A stretch of DNA of 64,000 nt from contig NZ_QKYV01000003.1 in assembly GCF_003253545.1 (NCBI RefSeq), positions 264,375-328,374 on the forward strand, read 5' to 3'. Position 1 is the stretch's first letter; every line of letters begins with the position of its first letter. Of the stretch, positions 1 to 10,383 are shown piece after piece. This stretch comes from Mesonia algae. Its GTDB lineage: Bacteria > Bacteroidota > Bacteroidia > Flavobacteriales > Flavobacteriaceae. The notes beneath the pieces were generated by a model. That model saw only the letters and a program-made list of their open reading frames with translations, did no database searches and had not been told where the DNA came from. A program made the translations under genes and the position numbers.

Positions 1-1402
1 AAATGGTTGGCGCATAAGTAGACGGTCTTCCTATTCCTAATTCTTCTAATTTCTTTACTAAAGATGCTTCGGTATAACGAGATGGAGGTCTTGTAAATCG
101 TTCTGTAGCCGTGATATATTCACTATTTAAAGTATCACCATTTTTCATTGCTGGCAACAAACCTGCCTGCTCTTCCTCTTCGTCATCTTTTCCTTCTAAG
201 TATACTTTTAGGAATCCATCAAACTTTAGCATTTCACCATTTGCCGTGAATTGCTTTTCGTGTGTATCGGCTTCTATTTTTACATTGGTTCTTTCTAACT
301 GCGCATCACTCATTTGTGAAGCAATAGCTCTTTTCCAGATTAATTCGTACAAACGTTGCTGATCTCTTTCTGCGGGAACGCTATGATTCTCAAAATGCGT
401 AGGTCGAATCGCTTCGTGTGCTTCTTGAGCGCCTTTAGATTTCCCCTTGTAGTTTCTAGCGTTTAAATATTTTTCTCCGTAAGCGGAATTAATTTCGTGT
501 GCGGCGCCTTTTTTTGCTTCATCAGAAAGGTTGACACTATCGGTTCTCATATAAGTAATATGACCTGCTTCATATAAACGTTGCGCCATATTCATCGTTT
601 TGCTTACCGAAAAATATAATTTTCGTGCAGCTTCTTGCTGAAGTGTTGATGTGGTAAATGGTGGCGCCGGACTTTTCTTTGCTGGCTTTTTAGTAAGATC
701 TGCTACCTTAAAATTGGCTCCTATATTTTCCTTTAAAAAAGCTTCCGCTTTAGCTTTACTAGAAAAGTTTTTTGGGATTTTTGCTTTAAAACTTTTTCCG
801 TCTGAAGTTGAAAACTCTGCATCTATTCTAAACGAAGCTTCGGTTTTAAAATCGAGTACTTCTCTTTCTCGCTCTACAATTAATCGTACAGAAACCGATT
901 GCACTCGCCCTGCAGAAAGACCACCTTTTACTTTTCTCCACAAAACAGGAGAAAGCTCATACCCCACCAAACGATCTAATACACGTCTGGCCTGTTGAGC
1001 ATTCACCAAATTGTAATCTATTTCTCGAGGATTATCGATAGCTTTTAAAATGGCATTTTTAGTAATCTCATGAAAAACGATACGTCTAGTCTTCTCTTTA
1101 GCGAGTTTTAACTCTTCTGCTAAGTGCCAAGCAATTGCTTCTCCTTCTCGGTCTTCATCACTTGCTAACCAAACCATTTCTGAACTGTCTGCTAGTTTTT
1201 TTAATTTTCTAACGACGTCCTTTTTATCTTTACTAACTACATATTTAGGCTTAAAATCTTTTTCTACATCTACCCCTAGTTCTTTGGTAGGAAGATCTGC
1301 AATATGTCCAAAACTAGACTCTACTTTATAATCTTTACCTAAAAACTTTTCAATGGTTTTCGCCTTTGCAGGGGACTCCACAATCACTAAATTCTTCGCC
1401 AT
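1..1402 (-). CDS. topA: DNA topoisomerase I, 5' part (truncated by window edge)
   Basis: Type IA topoisomerase that relaxes negatively supercoiled DNA through a single-strand break. About 467 N-terminal residues are in the window; the rest lies beyond base 1. The protein opens with MAKNLVIVESPAKAKTIEKF, the classic Toprim start, followed by a DREGEAIAWH metal-binding motif and, near bases 545-570, the GHITYMRTDS segment carrying the active-site tyrosine. The start at 1402 is fixed by this conserved N terminus. The gene diverges from miaB across about 278 bases. The zinc-finger or tail region cannot be judged because it is outside the window. Family assignment is secure. Confidence 0.95.
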   Translation of the reverse strand, partial: MAKNLVIVESPAKAKTIEKFLGKDYKVESSFGHIADLPTKELGVDVEKDFKPKYVVSKDKKDVVRKLKKLADSSEMVWLASDEDREGEAIAWHLAEELKLAKEKTRRIVFHEITKNAILKAIDNPREIDYNLVNAQQARRVLDRLVGYELSPVLWRKVKGGLSAGRVQSVSVRLIVEREREVLDFKTEASFRIDAEFSTSDGKSFKAKIPKNFSSKAKAEAFLKENIGANFKVADLTKKPAKKSPAPPFTTSTLQQEAARKLYFSVSKTMNMAQRLYEAGHITYMRTDSVNLSDEAKKGAAHEINSAYGEKYLNARNYKGKSKGAQEAHEAIRPTHFENHSVPAERDQQRLYELIWKRAIASQMSDAQLERTNVKIEADTHEKQFTANGEMLKFDGFLKVYLEGKDDEEEEQAGLLPAMKNGDTLNSEYITATERFTRPPSRYTEASLVKKLEELGIGRPSTYAPTI

Positions 1403-1422
1403 AATAGTTATTTTTCGAAATG

Positions 1423-1430
1423 CAAAAGTA
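1423..1430 (-). promoter_or_regulatory. candidate -7 element for topA
   Basis: On the minus strand this reads TACTTTTG, a full match to the Bacteroidota -7 consensus TAnnTTTG, 21 bases before the topA start. No good -33 TTG lies at the right distance; only TTCG at about 1447-1450 is near. Inference from sequence only. Confidence 0.45.
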
Positions 1431-1619
1431 TATGAATTTTTTAAAACGAAGCTTTTAAGTGTAAAAATGATATTTGAAAACGTATTGTTTTACAATTCAT
1501 TTAGCAAAAATAAAGTCTTTATATGAATTCATTCTCAGTTAAATTTTCAAATAAGAAAAACCTTTTTACCAGTATTCGTATACTAAATTGTTGCTTCATT
1601 CAAAATTCAAGGCTGTCAG

Positions 1620-1651
1620 TTTGTCAGAATTTTGTTTTAACTGTATCTTTG
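1620..1651 (+). promoter_or_regulatory. promoter of the miaB run
   Basis: TTTG at 1620-1623 and TATCTTTG at 1644-1651 are separated by 20 bases, a near-perfect Bacteroidota primary sigma promoter. It ends 29 bases before the miaB ATG. The next four genes follow closely, so it may drive miaB through secG. Confidence 0.75.
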
Positions 1652-1680
1652 CTTTCTCAATTTTAGGATTACAATAGATT

Positions 1681-3126
1681 ATGGAGAAGGTTATTGAAGA
1701 AAGTAAACAAGGGAACTCCCTCATATTAGAAGGAAAAGCAACCAATACTAAAAAATTATTTATAGAAAGTTATGGTTGCCAGATGAACTTTAGCGATAGC
1801 GAAGTAGTGGCTTCTATTCTTACACAAGAAGGTTTTAACACTACCCAAAAATTAGAAGAAGCAGATTTAGTTTTGGTCAACACTTGTTCTATTAGAGATA
1901 AGGCCGAACAAACCGTAAGAAAACGCTTAGAAAAATATAATGCCGTAAAAAAAATCAATCCAAAAATGAAAGTTGGTGTATTGGGTTGCATGGCAGAACG
2001 CTTGAAGGAAAAGTTTTTAGACGAAGAAAAAATTGTAGATCTCGTTGTAGGTCCCGATGCTTATAAAGATCTCCCTAACTTAATTCAAGAAGTTGAAGAA
2101 GGTAGAAATGCCGTAAATGTTATTCTATCTAAAGAAGAAACTTACGGAGATATTTCTCCTGTTAGACTTCAATCTAATGGTGTTTCGGCATATGTTTCAA
2201 TTACACGTGGTTGTGATAATATGTGTACTTTTTGTGTAGTTCCCTTTACACGCGGTAGAGAACGCAGTAGAGATCCGCAAAGTATATTAGAGGAGGTACA
2301 AGACTTAGCCAACAAAGGATATAAAGAAATTACTTTATTAGGACAAAATGTAGATAGTTACCTCTGGTATGGCGGTGGTTTAAAGAAGGATTTTGAAAAA
2401 GCTACCGAAATGCAAAAAGCCACTTCGGTTAACTTTTGCAATTTGTTAGAAATGGTAGCCAAAGCACATCCTAAAATGCGAATTCGTTTTTCTACTTCTA
2501 ATCCGCAAGACATGACAGTAGAAGTTATTGAAACGATGGCCAAGCACGACAATATTTGCAAATCGATTCATTTACCTGTTCAAAGCGGAAGCAACCGTAT
2601 TTTAAAGAAAATGAACCGCTTACATACGAGAGAAGAATATTTTGAATTGATAGATAATATTGAGCGAATCCTTCCTGAGTGCTCTATCTCTCAAGATATG
2701 ATTGCTGGTTTCCCTACCGAAACTGAAGAAGATCATCAAGACACGCTTTCCTTAATGCGAAAAGTAAAATACGCATTCGGATTTATGTATGCTTATTCTG
2801 AAAGACCAGGAACCATGGCTGGAAGAAAATTAGAAGATGATGTTCCTAAAGAAACTAAACAGCGTAGACTTGCCGAAATAATTGCTCTACAAAGAGAACA
2901 TGCAGCTTACAGAACGCAATCGCATTTAGGCAAAGTAGAAGAAATCCTTATTGAAAAAGAATCGAAGAAATCTAATTTACACTGGAGTGGAAGAAATACA
3001 CAAAACACCACGGTAGTTTTCCCTAAAGAAAATTATAAAGTTGGTGATTTTGTAATGGTACACATAGATGATTGTACTAGCGCAACTTTAATAGGAACTC
3101 CCGTAGGATATTCAGATAACAATTAA
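1681..3126 (+). CDS. miaB: tRNA (N6-isopentenyl adenosine(37)-C2)-methylthiotransferase MiaB
   Basis: Radical-SAM enzyme that adds a methylthio group to isopentenyl-A37 of tRNAs reading UNN codons. The 481-residue protein has the N-terminal UPF0004 domain with three cysteines binding the auxiliary cluster (Cys33 in ESYGCQMN, then [10 protein letters not shown] and LGCMAERLK), the radical-SAM motif [10 protein letters not shown], and a C-terminal TRAM domain. Length is normal for the family. It has its own strong promoter upstream and is followed after 23 bases by the AAA+ regulator gene, so the two are probably co-transcribed. MtaB and RimO are less likely because the [19 protein letters not shown] stretch is typical of MiaB. 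Confidence 0.95.
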   Translation: MEKVIEESKQGNSLILEGKATNTKKLFIESYGCQMNFSDSEVVASILTQEGFNTTQKLEEADLVLVNTCSIRDKAEQTVRKRLEKYNAVKKINPKMKVGVLGCMAERLKEKFLDEEKIVDLVVGPDAYKDLPNLIQEVEEGRNAVNVILSKEETYGDISPVRLQSNGVSAYVSITRGCDNMCTFCVVPFTRGRERSRDPQSILEEVQDLANKGYKEITLLGQNVDSYLWYGGGLKKDFEKATEMQKATSVNFCNLLEMVAKAHPKMRIRFSTSNPQDMTVEVIETMAKHDNICKSIHLPVQSGSNRILKKMNRLHTREEYFELIDNIERILPECSISQDMIAGFPTETEEDHQDTLSLMRKVKYAFGFMYAYSERPGTMAGRKLEDDVPKETKQRRLAEIIALQREHAAYRTQSHLGKVEEILIEKESKKSNLHWSGRNTQNTTVVFPKENYKVGDFVMVHIDDCTSATLIGTPVGYSDNN

Positions 3127-3127
3127 A

Positions 3128-3142
3128 TTCCGCTTGACGGAA
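3128..3142. repeat. small inverted repeat in the miaB-regulator gap
   Basis: TTCCG-CTTGA-CGGAA, a 5-bp perfect inverted repeat with a 5-base loop, between the miaB stop and the next ATG. It resembles a degenerate copy of the dispersed CGCTTWCGCGGAA word described under findings. It has no T tract, so it is not a terminator. Confidence 0.4.
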
Positions 3143-3149
3143 AACAAAT

Positions 3150-4406
3150 ATGGAATCAGTACAAGCAACAAAACAACGATTTGGAATTATAGGAAACGAT
3201 GCCGCTCTTAATCGCTCGGTAGAAAAAGCCATACAAGTGGCTCCTACCGACATATCGGTATTGGTAACTGGAGAAAGTGGTGTAGGTAAAGAAAGTATTC
3301 CTAAGATTATTCATTCTTTATCACATAGAAAACACGGCAAATATATTGCTGTAAACTGCGGAGCTATTCCCGAAGGAACCATAGATAGTGAACTTTTTGG
3401 ACACGAAAAAGGTGCTTTTACCGGAGCTACACAAACTCGAAGCGGTTATTTTGAAGTTGCCGATGGCGGAACCATTTTTTTAGATGAAGTGGGAGAATTA
3501 CCTCTTACCACTCAAGTTCGCTTATTAAGAGTATTAGAAAATGGCGAGTTTATAAAAGTCGGCTCTTCTAAAGTGCAAAAAACCAACGTAAGAATTGTGG
3601 CTGCCACAAACGTAGAAATGTTTGAAGCTATAAAAAAGGAGAAGTTTAGAGAAGATTTATACTACCGTTTAAGTACCGTAGAAATTAACCTTCCCCCATT
3701 GCGCGAGCGTAAAGATGATATTCATTTATTGTTTAGAAAATTCGCTTCAGATTTTGCATTGAAATATAAAATGCCAGCGATTAAATTAGACGATGCTGCT
3801 ACGCAAATGCTGCTTAAATATCGTTGGTCTGGTAATATTAGACAATTAAGAAACGTTGCAGAACAAATATCGGTTTTAGAACAAAAGCGAGAAATTACTT
3901 CAGAAACCTTGCACGGTTATTTACCTAATCAAGGCTCGAATCTTCCTGCAGTAATTAACGAAAAGAAAAAGGAAAGTGATTTTAGCAATGAACGCGAAAT
4001 TCTCTACAAAGTTCTTTTTGATATGAAAAGTGATCTTAACGACTTAAAAAAACTGACGTTAGAATTAATGCGTAACGGTAATAATGATGAGGTTAAAAAT
4101 GACAATGAAAGTCTGATTCAAAAAATATATGGCGATTCTGAAGAGCAAGAACAATATGAAGAAGAGTTAGAAGAACAAATGGAAGTACTTCAAATTCCAG
4201 AGAAAAACAATGCTTCTTTACAGCAAGACAAATACGCTTTCGCGGAAGAAATTGAAGAAGAAGAAACGCTTTCATTACAAGATAAAGAATTAGAACTCAT
4301 CAAAAAGTCGCTAGAACGCCATAGCGGAAAAAGAAAAGCTGCAGCAGATGAGTTGGGAATAAGTGAACGCACCTTATACAGAAAGATAAAACAATACGAT
4401 TTATAG
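3150..4406 (+). CDS. sigma-54-interacting AAA+ transcriptional regulator without receiver domain
   Basis: Enhancer-binding-type activator of sigma-54 RNA polymerase. In 418 residues it has a central AAA+ domain that begins almost at the N terminus: Walker A GESGVGKE at 41-48, the sigma-54 contact loop GAFTGA at 88-93, and Walker B TIFLDEV at 108-114. A long acidic, glutamate-rich linker (about 265-370) follows, then a Fis-type helix-turn-helix at about 375-415 (RKAAADELGISERTLYRKIK). There is no receiver, PAS or GAF domain, so its input signal is not visible; such proteins are often controlled by expression or by a partner. It lies 23 bases after miaB and 14 before lptE. Targets are unknown. 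Confidence 0.9.
   Translation: MESVQATKQRFGIIGNDAALNRSVEKAIQVAPTDISVLVTGESGVGKESIPKIIHSLSHRKHGKYIAVNCGAIPEGTIDSELFGHEKGAFTGATQTRSGYFEVADGGTIFLDEVGELPLTTQVRLLRVLENGEFIKVGSSKVQKTNVRIVAATNVEMFEAIKKEKFREDLYYRLSTVEINLPPLRERKDDIHLLFRKFASDFALKYKMPAIKLDDAATQMLLKYRWSGNIRQLRNVAEQISVLEQKREITSETLHGYLPNQGSNLPAVINEKKKESDFSNEREILYKVLFDMKSDLNDLKKLTLELMRNGNNDEVKNDNESLIQKIYGDSEEQEQYEEELEEQMEVLQIPEKNNASLQQDKYAFAEEIEEEETLSLQDKELELIKKSLERHSGKRKAAADELGISERTLYRKIKQYDL
4235..4247 (+). repeat. dispersed GC-rich word, copy in the sigma-54 regulator gene
   Basis: CGCTTTCGCGGAA, full match to CGCTTWCGCGGAA, coding Ala-Phe-Ala-Glu in the acidic linker of the regulator, a poorly conserved protein region. Confidence 0.65.
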
Positions 4407-4420
4407 AATCTCCTTTTATT

Positions 4421-4927
4421 ATGATAAGAAATTTAAAAATTAGCTTTTTAGCCAGTATTGCTTTACTACTTTCTAGCTGCGGTATTTACTCTCTCTCCGG
4501 AGCCGATATTGGAGATGCAAAAACCTTCCAAGTCAATTTTTTTCAAAACAACGCCAGTTTAATTGAGCCTGGGATAGATAGAATTTTCACCAATCAATTG
4601 CAAGATTTTATTAACAGCCAAACCAGTTTAAATTTAACCAATGAAGGGGGAGATTTAATTTACGAAGGAGAAATTACGCAATACTATATTGCGCCTATGA
4701 CCTCTACGAGTCAAAATACAGCAGCCCAAAACCGATTAACCATAGCGGTAAATGTTAGATTTTTTAATAACAAACAACCTGAAAAGGATTTTGAACGAAG
4801 TTTTTCTTTCTATTATGACTATCCTGCAAATGAGCAATTAGTCGGTTCTACCTTAGATACCGCTTTAGAAGAAATTTACTTAAGAATCAACCAAGATATT
4901 TTTAATGCTTCTTTAACCGATTGGTAA
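4421..4927 (+). CDS. lptE: LptE-family outer-membrane lipoprotein
   Basis: Probable LPS-assembly lipoprotein that plugs the LptD barrel. The 168-residue protein has a lipoprotein signal ending LLLSSC, with the lipidated cysteine at position 20, followed by GIYSLSG. The body is short and beta-rich, as in Bacteroidota LptE proteins. Position between a sigma-54 regulator and secG is typical of Flavobacteriaceae. Sequence conservation in this family is low, so the assignment rests on size, signal and the GIYSL start. No lptD is in the window. Confidence 0.75.
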   Translation: MIRNLKISFLASIALLLSSCGIYSLSGADIGDAKTFQVNFFQNNASLIEPGIDRIFTNQLQDFINSQTSLNLTNEGGDLIYEGEITQYYIAPMTSTSQNTAAQNRLTIAVNVRFFNNKQPEKDFERSFSFYYDYPANEQLVGSTLDTALEEIYLRINQDIFNASLTDW

Positions 4928-4934
4928 TTTATTT

Positions 4935-5741
4935 ATGACAAAAGAAGAGTACATCTCGCACTTAGAAAACAATCCTTCGTTGCCAGAAAGCAGTTTGAGG
5001 GATTATCAACTTTTGTTGGAACAATTTCCTTATTTTCAATCTGCCAGAGCCATTCAAATAAAAGCCTTAAAACAGCATCATAGCTTTAATTATAATCTTG
5101 AACTAAAAAAGACTGCAGCTTACACCACTAACCGGGAAGTTTTATTTGATTACGTTATTTCTGAAAGTTTTAATCAACAAGAGGTTTCAGAAAAAATAAA
5201 ATATAGAAATCATCTAGAGAATGAGAAAGATGAAAATTTAGAAATGAACTTAACGGAAGCCAATCAGGTATTAGATCCGTATTTATTTCAAGAAGTTTCT
5301 TCTAAAGAGGAAGAAATTGAACAGGAAAAGGTAGAGGAAGATGCTTTAGAACAAGGTAAACCTTTAGAATTCACCTCTAGAGAAAAGCATTCTTTTACTG
5401 AATGGCTTCAACTTACCTCTTCAAAACCTATTAAGCCAATTGACAAAAAAGAGGATATTTCCCAGAGATCTAACGATAACTTTAAGTTAATTGATGAATT
5501 TATTGAGAAAAAACCTAAAATTATTCCTTCAAAAGAACATCAAGCTAAACCGATTAAAATTAGTTCAGAGCCTACCAATACAAGCTTAATGACTGAAACT
5601 TTGGCTAGAGTTTACTTAGAACAGAAAAATTATTCTAAAGCAATTCAAGCATTTAAAATATTAATTTTGAAAAATCCCGAAAAAAGTGGTTTATTTGCAG
5701 ACCAAATTCGAGCGATCGAAAAATTACAAGAAAACAAATAA
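4935..5741 (+). CDS. TPR-like cytoplasmic protein of unknown function
   Basis: A 268-residue protein with no signal peptide or membrane segment. Residues 1-80 are helical, 80-205 are rich in Glu and Lys and look disordered, and the C-terminal 55 residues (TSLMTETLARVYLEQKNYSKA and on) look like one or two tetratricopeptide units. It is 7 bases after lptE and 2 bases before secG, so it is translated in the same mRNA and may act in envelope biogenesis, but that is inference. I do not recognise a specific function. Confidence 0.7.
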   Translation: MTKEEYISHLENNPSLPESSLRDYQLLLEQFPYFQSARAIQIKALKQHHSFNYNLELKKTAAYTTNREVLFDYVISESFNQQEVSEKIKYRNHLENEKDENLEMNLTEANQVLDPYLFQEVSSKEEEIEQEKVEEDALEQGKPLEFTSREKHSFTEWLQLTSSKPIKPIDKKEDISQRSNDNFKLIDEFIEKKPKIIPSKEHQAKPIKISSEPTNTSLMTETLARVYLEQKNYSKAIQAFKILILKNPEKSGLFADQIRAIEKLQENK

Positions 5742-5743
5742 CA

Positions 5744-6085
5744 ATGAATACATTTACAATATTTTTAGTCTTAATCGTTATCGTAGCATTTTTGCTTGTA
5801 GTCGTTATCATGGTACAAAATCCTAAAGGAGGAGGATTATCTTCATCTTTTGGAGGAGGAGGTACTCAAGTAGGAGGTGCTCAAAACACCACCAACTTTT
5901 TAGATAAAAGTACTTGGACTCTAGCTACAGTACTGTTGGTGCTAATATTATTATCTAATTTAGCAATAATGGATGGTAATGGAGTTGCAGAATCTAGAAT
6001 TATGGGTGACGACACTCAAACTACTGTCCCAGCAAATACTACAGAAACTCCAGCTTCTAACGACGAAGGAGGGATTAGAGAATAA
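5744..6085 (+). CDS. secG: preprotein translocase subunit SecG
   Basis: Small accessory subunit of the SecYEG channel. The 113-residue protein has a first membrane helix at about 4-24, the conserved cytoplasmic loop VQNPKGGGLSSSFGGGGTQVGG, split here by residues 25-47, a second helix at about 59-76, and a hydrophilic tail rich in Thr and Glu. It is the last gene of the miaB run; a strong hairpin terminator follows 18 bases after the stop. Confidence 0.93.
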   Translation: MNTFTIFLVLIVIVAFLLVVVIMVQNPKGGGLSSSFGGGGTQVGGAQNTTNFLDKSTWTLATVLLVLILLSNLAIMDGNGVAESRIMGDDTQTTVPANTTETPASNDEGGIRE

Positions 6086-6103
6086 AACTTATTACCTTAT
6101 ATA

Positions 6104-6141
6104 AAAATGCCATCTGTCTTGTGACAAGATGGCATTTTTTT
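6104..6141 (+). terminator. intrinsic terminator after secG
   Basis: Arms AAAATGCCATCT (6104-6115) and AGATGGCATTTT (6127-6138), with further pairing inside the loop and a run of T to 6143. It separates the miaB-secG run from groES-groEL. Confidence 0.85.
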
Positions 6142-6147
6142 TTGCCC

Positions 6148-6179
6148 TTGACAGAAGAAAATCACTTGGCATAATTTTC
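6148..6179 (+). promoter_or_regulatory. candidate promoter for groES-groEL
   Basis: TTG at 6148-6150 and TAATTTTC at 6172-6179 (one mismatch to TAnnTTTG), 21 bases apart, about 50 bases before the groES ATG. I see no CIRCE-type inverted repeat, so HrcA control is not supported. Confidence 0.45.
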
Positions 6180-6230
6180 GTCTGTTATGTTTCAACTATG
6201 AAAATAATTTTTAACTAAAATATTAAAACA

Positions 6231-6506
6231 ATGGGATTAAAATTTAAACCTCTAGCTGATAGAGTTGTCGTAGAGCCTGCTGCTGCAGAAACTAAAACGG
6301 CATCTGGTCTTTATATTCCAGATTCTGCCAAAGAAAAACCACAACAAGGTAAAGTCGTAGCTGTTGGTAAAGGTACCAAAGATCATGATATGACAGTAAA
6401 AACAGGAGACGCTGTTCTTTACGGAAAATTTTCTGGTACAGAGCTTAAGTTAGATGGGAAAGATTATTTAATTATGAGAGAAGATGAAATCTTAGGAATT
6501 CTATAA
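6231..6506 (+). CDS. groES: co-chaperonin GroES
   Basis: Heptameric lid of the GroEL folding chamber. The 91-residue protein shows the usual LADRVVVEP start, the mobile loop [17 protein letters not shown] that contacts GroEL, and the conserved C-terminal segment [15 protein letters not shown]. Length is normal. It is followed 63 bases later by groEL and is expected to be transcribed with it. Confidence 0.97.
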   Translation: MGLKFKPLADRVVVEPAAAETKTASGLYIPDSAKEKPQQGKVVAVGKGTKDHDMTVKTGDAVLYGKFSGTELKLDGKDYLIMREDEILGIL

Positions 6507-6566
6507 TTCTCATCTCTAAAATTTAATTCTAATTATTCGAAACATACGTTTCAACAAAAAAAATAA

Positions 6567-8207
<1,641 letters not shown>

Positions 8208-8230
8208 TCATTTTTCATTCAACCTATACA

Positions 8231-8267
8231 AAGAAACCCACTTCATTGAAGTGGGTTTCTTTTTTTA
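8231..8267 (+). terminator. intrinsic terminator after groEL
   Basis: A perfect 14-bp stem (8231-8244 with 8248-8261), 3-base loop, and a T run to 8266. It lies 23 bases after the groEL stop. Confidence 0.9.
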
Positions 8268-8277
8268 TCATAATTTA

Positions 8278-8289
8278 GCTTACGCTGAA
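8278..8289 (+). repeat. intergenic near-copy of the dispersed 13-mer
   Basis: GCTTACGCTGAA differs at one base from the dispersed word GCTTWCGCGGAA. It is the nearest match I found outside coding sequence, between the groEL and clpX terminators. Confidence 0.4.
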
Positions 8290-8290
8290 T

Positions 8291-8325
8291 TAAATAAAAA
8301 AAGGCTACCCTTCGAGGTAGCCTTT
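8291..8325 (-). terminator. intrinsic terminator after clpX
   Basis: Arms AAAGGCTACC (8300-8309) and GGTAGCCTTT (8316-8325) with a 6-base loop. On the minus strand the stem is followed by a T-rich tract (complement of 8291-8302). It faces the groEL terminator. Confidence 0.8.
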
Positions 8326-8346
8326 ATAACTTTAAAGAACGTTCTT

Positions 8347-9579
8347 TTAAGAAACTGCCTTTAACTTTTTAATCGTGCTTTTGTCTAACGCTTTTTCCGC
8401 GTAAGCTTTAGTCACTTTTAATTCTTTCTCTTTACCTTCTGGCATCTCGAACATAGCATCGGTTAAGATAGCTTCGCATAAAGAACGTAATCCCCTAGCT
8501 CCCAACTTATACTCAATAGCTTTTGTAACGATATACTCTAAAGCACCATCGGTAACGCTAAACTCTATATCATCCATTTCAAACAATTTTGTGTATTGTT
8601 TAATTAATGAATTCTTAGGTTCAGTTAAAATAGCCCTAAGCGTCTCCTCATCAAGCGGGTTCATATAGGTTAATACCGGAAGTCGCCCAATAATTTCAGG
8701 AATCAATCCGAAGTCTTTTAAATCTTTTGGAATAATATATTTAAGGATATTATCCTGTTCAATAGTATCTTCAGATTTAGAAGCACTATACCCTACGGCT
8801 TGTAAATTAAGTCGTTTAGTAATATTTTTTTCAATTCCGTCAAAAGCCCCACCAGCAATAAATAAGATATTCTCTGTATTTACTTCAATAAATTTTTGAT
8901 CTGGATGCTTTCTTCCTCCTTTAGGCGGCACATTTACTGTTGTACCCTCTAAAAGTTTCAATAAAGCTTGCTGAACACCTTCCCCACTCACATCTCTAGT
9001 AATTGATGGATTATCGCTTTTACGTGCAATCTTATCTATCTCATCAATAAAAACGATTCCTTGCTGAGCTTTTTCTAGGTTGTAATCTGCAGCTTGTAAC
9101 AATCTTGTTAAAATACTTTCTACATCTTCTCCTACATAACCTGCTTCTGTTAATACTGTAGCATCTACAATAGCTAACGGCACATTAAGCATTTTTGCAA
9201 TGGTTTTTGCCATTAAGGTTTTACCAGTACCTGTTTGCCCCACCATAATGATGTTACTCTTCTGGATCTCGATATCATCATCACTTTTAGGCTGTAATAA
9301 ACGCTTATAATGATTGTAAACCGCTACAGAAAGTACTTTCTTGGTATACTCCTGCCCAATGACATAATCATCTACAAAACTCTTAATAGATTTTGGTTTG
9401 CGTAATTTAAACTCTGTAGAAAGTTCTAGTGCTCCTTCTTGTTTCGATTCTTCCACCACAATACCGTGAGCCTGCTCAATACAGCGATCACATATGTGTG
9501 CGTCCAAGCCTGCAATTAACAAACTGGTATCTGGTTTCTTTCTTCCGCAAAACGAACATTCTAATTCTTCTTTCGCCAT
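8347..9579 (-). CDS. clpX: ATP-dependent Clp protease ATP-binding subunit ClpX
   Basis: AAA+ unfoldase that feeds substrates to ClpP. The 410-residue protein has an N-terminal zinc-binding domain with cysteines at 8, 11, 30 and 33, Walker A GQTGTGKT at 114-121, Walker [10 protein letters not shown], and a GRLPV sensor region. The loop that contacts ClpP (IGF in Escherichia coli) appears as VGY in [13 protein letters not shown]. It starts 9 bases after clpP stops, so the two are co-transcribed. Near its C terminus (8395-8406) it carries one copy of the dispersed GC-rich word. Confidence 0.97.
   Translation of the reverse strand: MAKEELECSFCGRKKPDTSLLIAGLDAHICDRCIEQAHGIVVEESKQEGALELSTEFKLRKPKSIKSFVDDYVIGQEYTKKVLSVAVYNHYKRLLQPKSDDDIEIQKSNIIMVGQTGTGKTLMAKTIAKMLNVPLAIVDATVLTEAGYVGEDVESILTRLLQAADYNLEKAQQGIVFIDEIDKIARKSDNPSITRDVSGEGVQQALLKLLEGTTVNVPPKGGRKHPDQKFIEVNTENILFIAGGAFDGIEKNITKRLNLQAVGYSASKSEDTIEQDNILKYIIPKDLKDFGLIPEIIGRLPVLTYMNPLDEETLRAILTEPKNSLIKQYTKLFEMDDIEFSVTDGALEYIVTKAIEYKLGARGLRSLCEAILTDAMFEMPEGKEKELKVTKAYAEKALDKSTIKKLKAVS
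8395..8406 (-). repeat. dispersed GC-rich word, copy in clpX
   Basis: GCTTACGCGGAA on the minus strand, coding Ala-Tyr-Ala-Glu. It lacks the leading C of the 13-mer. Confidence 0.6.
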
Positions 9580-9588
9580 ATCTATCCT

Positions 9589-10275
9589 TTATGCTTTGAT
9601 TTCTCCTCTTGTTAAAATTTCATCGATCATACCGTATTCTTTAGCTTTATCTGCTTTCATCCAGTAGTCACGATCACTATCTTCGTGTACTTTATCGTAA
9701 TCTTGCCCACTATGCTTAGCTATAATATTGTACAACTCTTTCTTTAGGGTAAGAATTTCTCTTGCTGTAATTTCAATATCACTTGCTTGACCTTGAACAC
9801 CTCCTAATGGTTGGTGAATCATAACTCTAGAATGTGGTAATCCGCTACGTTTTCCTGCAGCTCCAGCGCATAATAATACCGCACCCATTGATGCTGCCAT
9901 ACCTGTACAAATAGTTGCTATATCTGGCTTTATAAACTGCATCGTATCATAAATTCCTAATCCTGCATATACACTACCTCCTGGAGAGTTAATGTAAATT
10001 TGAATATCTTTATTGGCATCTGTACTTTCTAAAAAAAGCATTTGAGCCTGTACAATATTTGCTATTTGGTCGTTAATTCCTGTTCCTAAAAAGATAATTC
10101 TATCCATCATCAATCTAGAAAAGACATCCATAGCTACCGCATTCATTTGTCTTTCTTCAATAATATTAGGCGTCATCCCTGTAGGTGTCATACTACTTAC
10201 TATTTTAGAATAATAGTTTGGATTAATCCCTTGATCTTTGGTCGCAAATTTTTCAAATTCTTTTCCGAAATCCAT
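9589..10275 (-). CDS. clpP: ATP-dependent Clp protease proteolytic subunit ClpP
   Basis: Serine protease of the ClpXP machine. The 228-residue protein has the catalytic serine in GMAASMGA (Ser129), histidine in RVMIHQP (His154) and a likely aspartate in the HEDSDRDY segment (about Asp199). It has about 20 more N-terminal residues than many ClpP proteins, which may be a propeptide or an early start; [16 protein letters not shown] could be an alternative beginning. It lies between tig and clpX on the same strand, an arrangement also found in proteobacteria. Confidence 0.96.
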   Translation of the reverse strand: MDFGKEFEKFATKDQGINPNYYSKIVSSMTPTGMTPNIIEERQMNAVAMDVFSRLMMDRIIFLGTGINDQIANIVQAQMLFLESTDANKDIQIYINSPGGSVYAGLGIYDTMQFIKPDIATICTGMAASMGAVLLCAGAAGKRSGLPHSRVMIHQPLGGVQGQASDIEITAREILTLKKELYNIIAKHSGQDYDKVHEDSDRDYWMKADKAKEYGMIDEILTRGEIKA

Positions 10276-10320
10276 AGTTTTTTTTGTTTGTGGCTTTAAA
10301 AAAGCCCTGTGTTTATTGAC

Positions 10321-10358
10321 TAAAAAAGGCGTTATCCCATATTGGTTTAACGCCTTAA
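10321..10358 (-). terminator. hairpin with T tract between tig and clpP
   Basis: AAGGCGTTA (10326-10334) pairs with TAACGCCTT (10348-10356). Read on the minus strand the stem is followed by six T residues. It lies 26 bases after the tig stop. I see no clear clpP promoter after it, so clpPX may depend on read-through or on a promoter I cannot recognise. Confidence 0.7.
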
Positions 10359-10383
10359 ATATAAGTATTAATTCTATAAAAGA

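Noticed and set aside
111-998. Plus-strand open frames of 83 and 115 codons
   Set aside because: They lie opposite topA, which is conserved throughout; codon content is a mirror of topA.
6148-6230. CIRCE-type HrcA operator before groES
   Set aside because: No TTAGCACTC-type inverted repeat is present.
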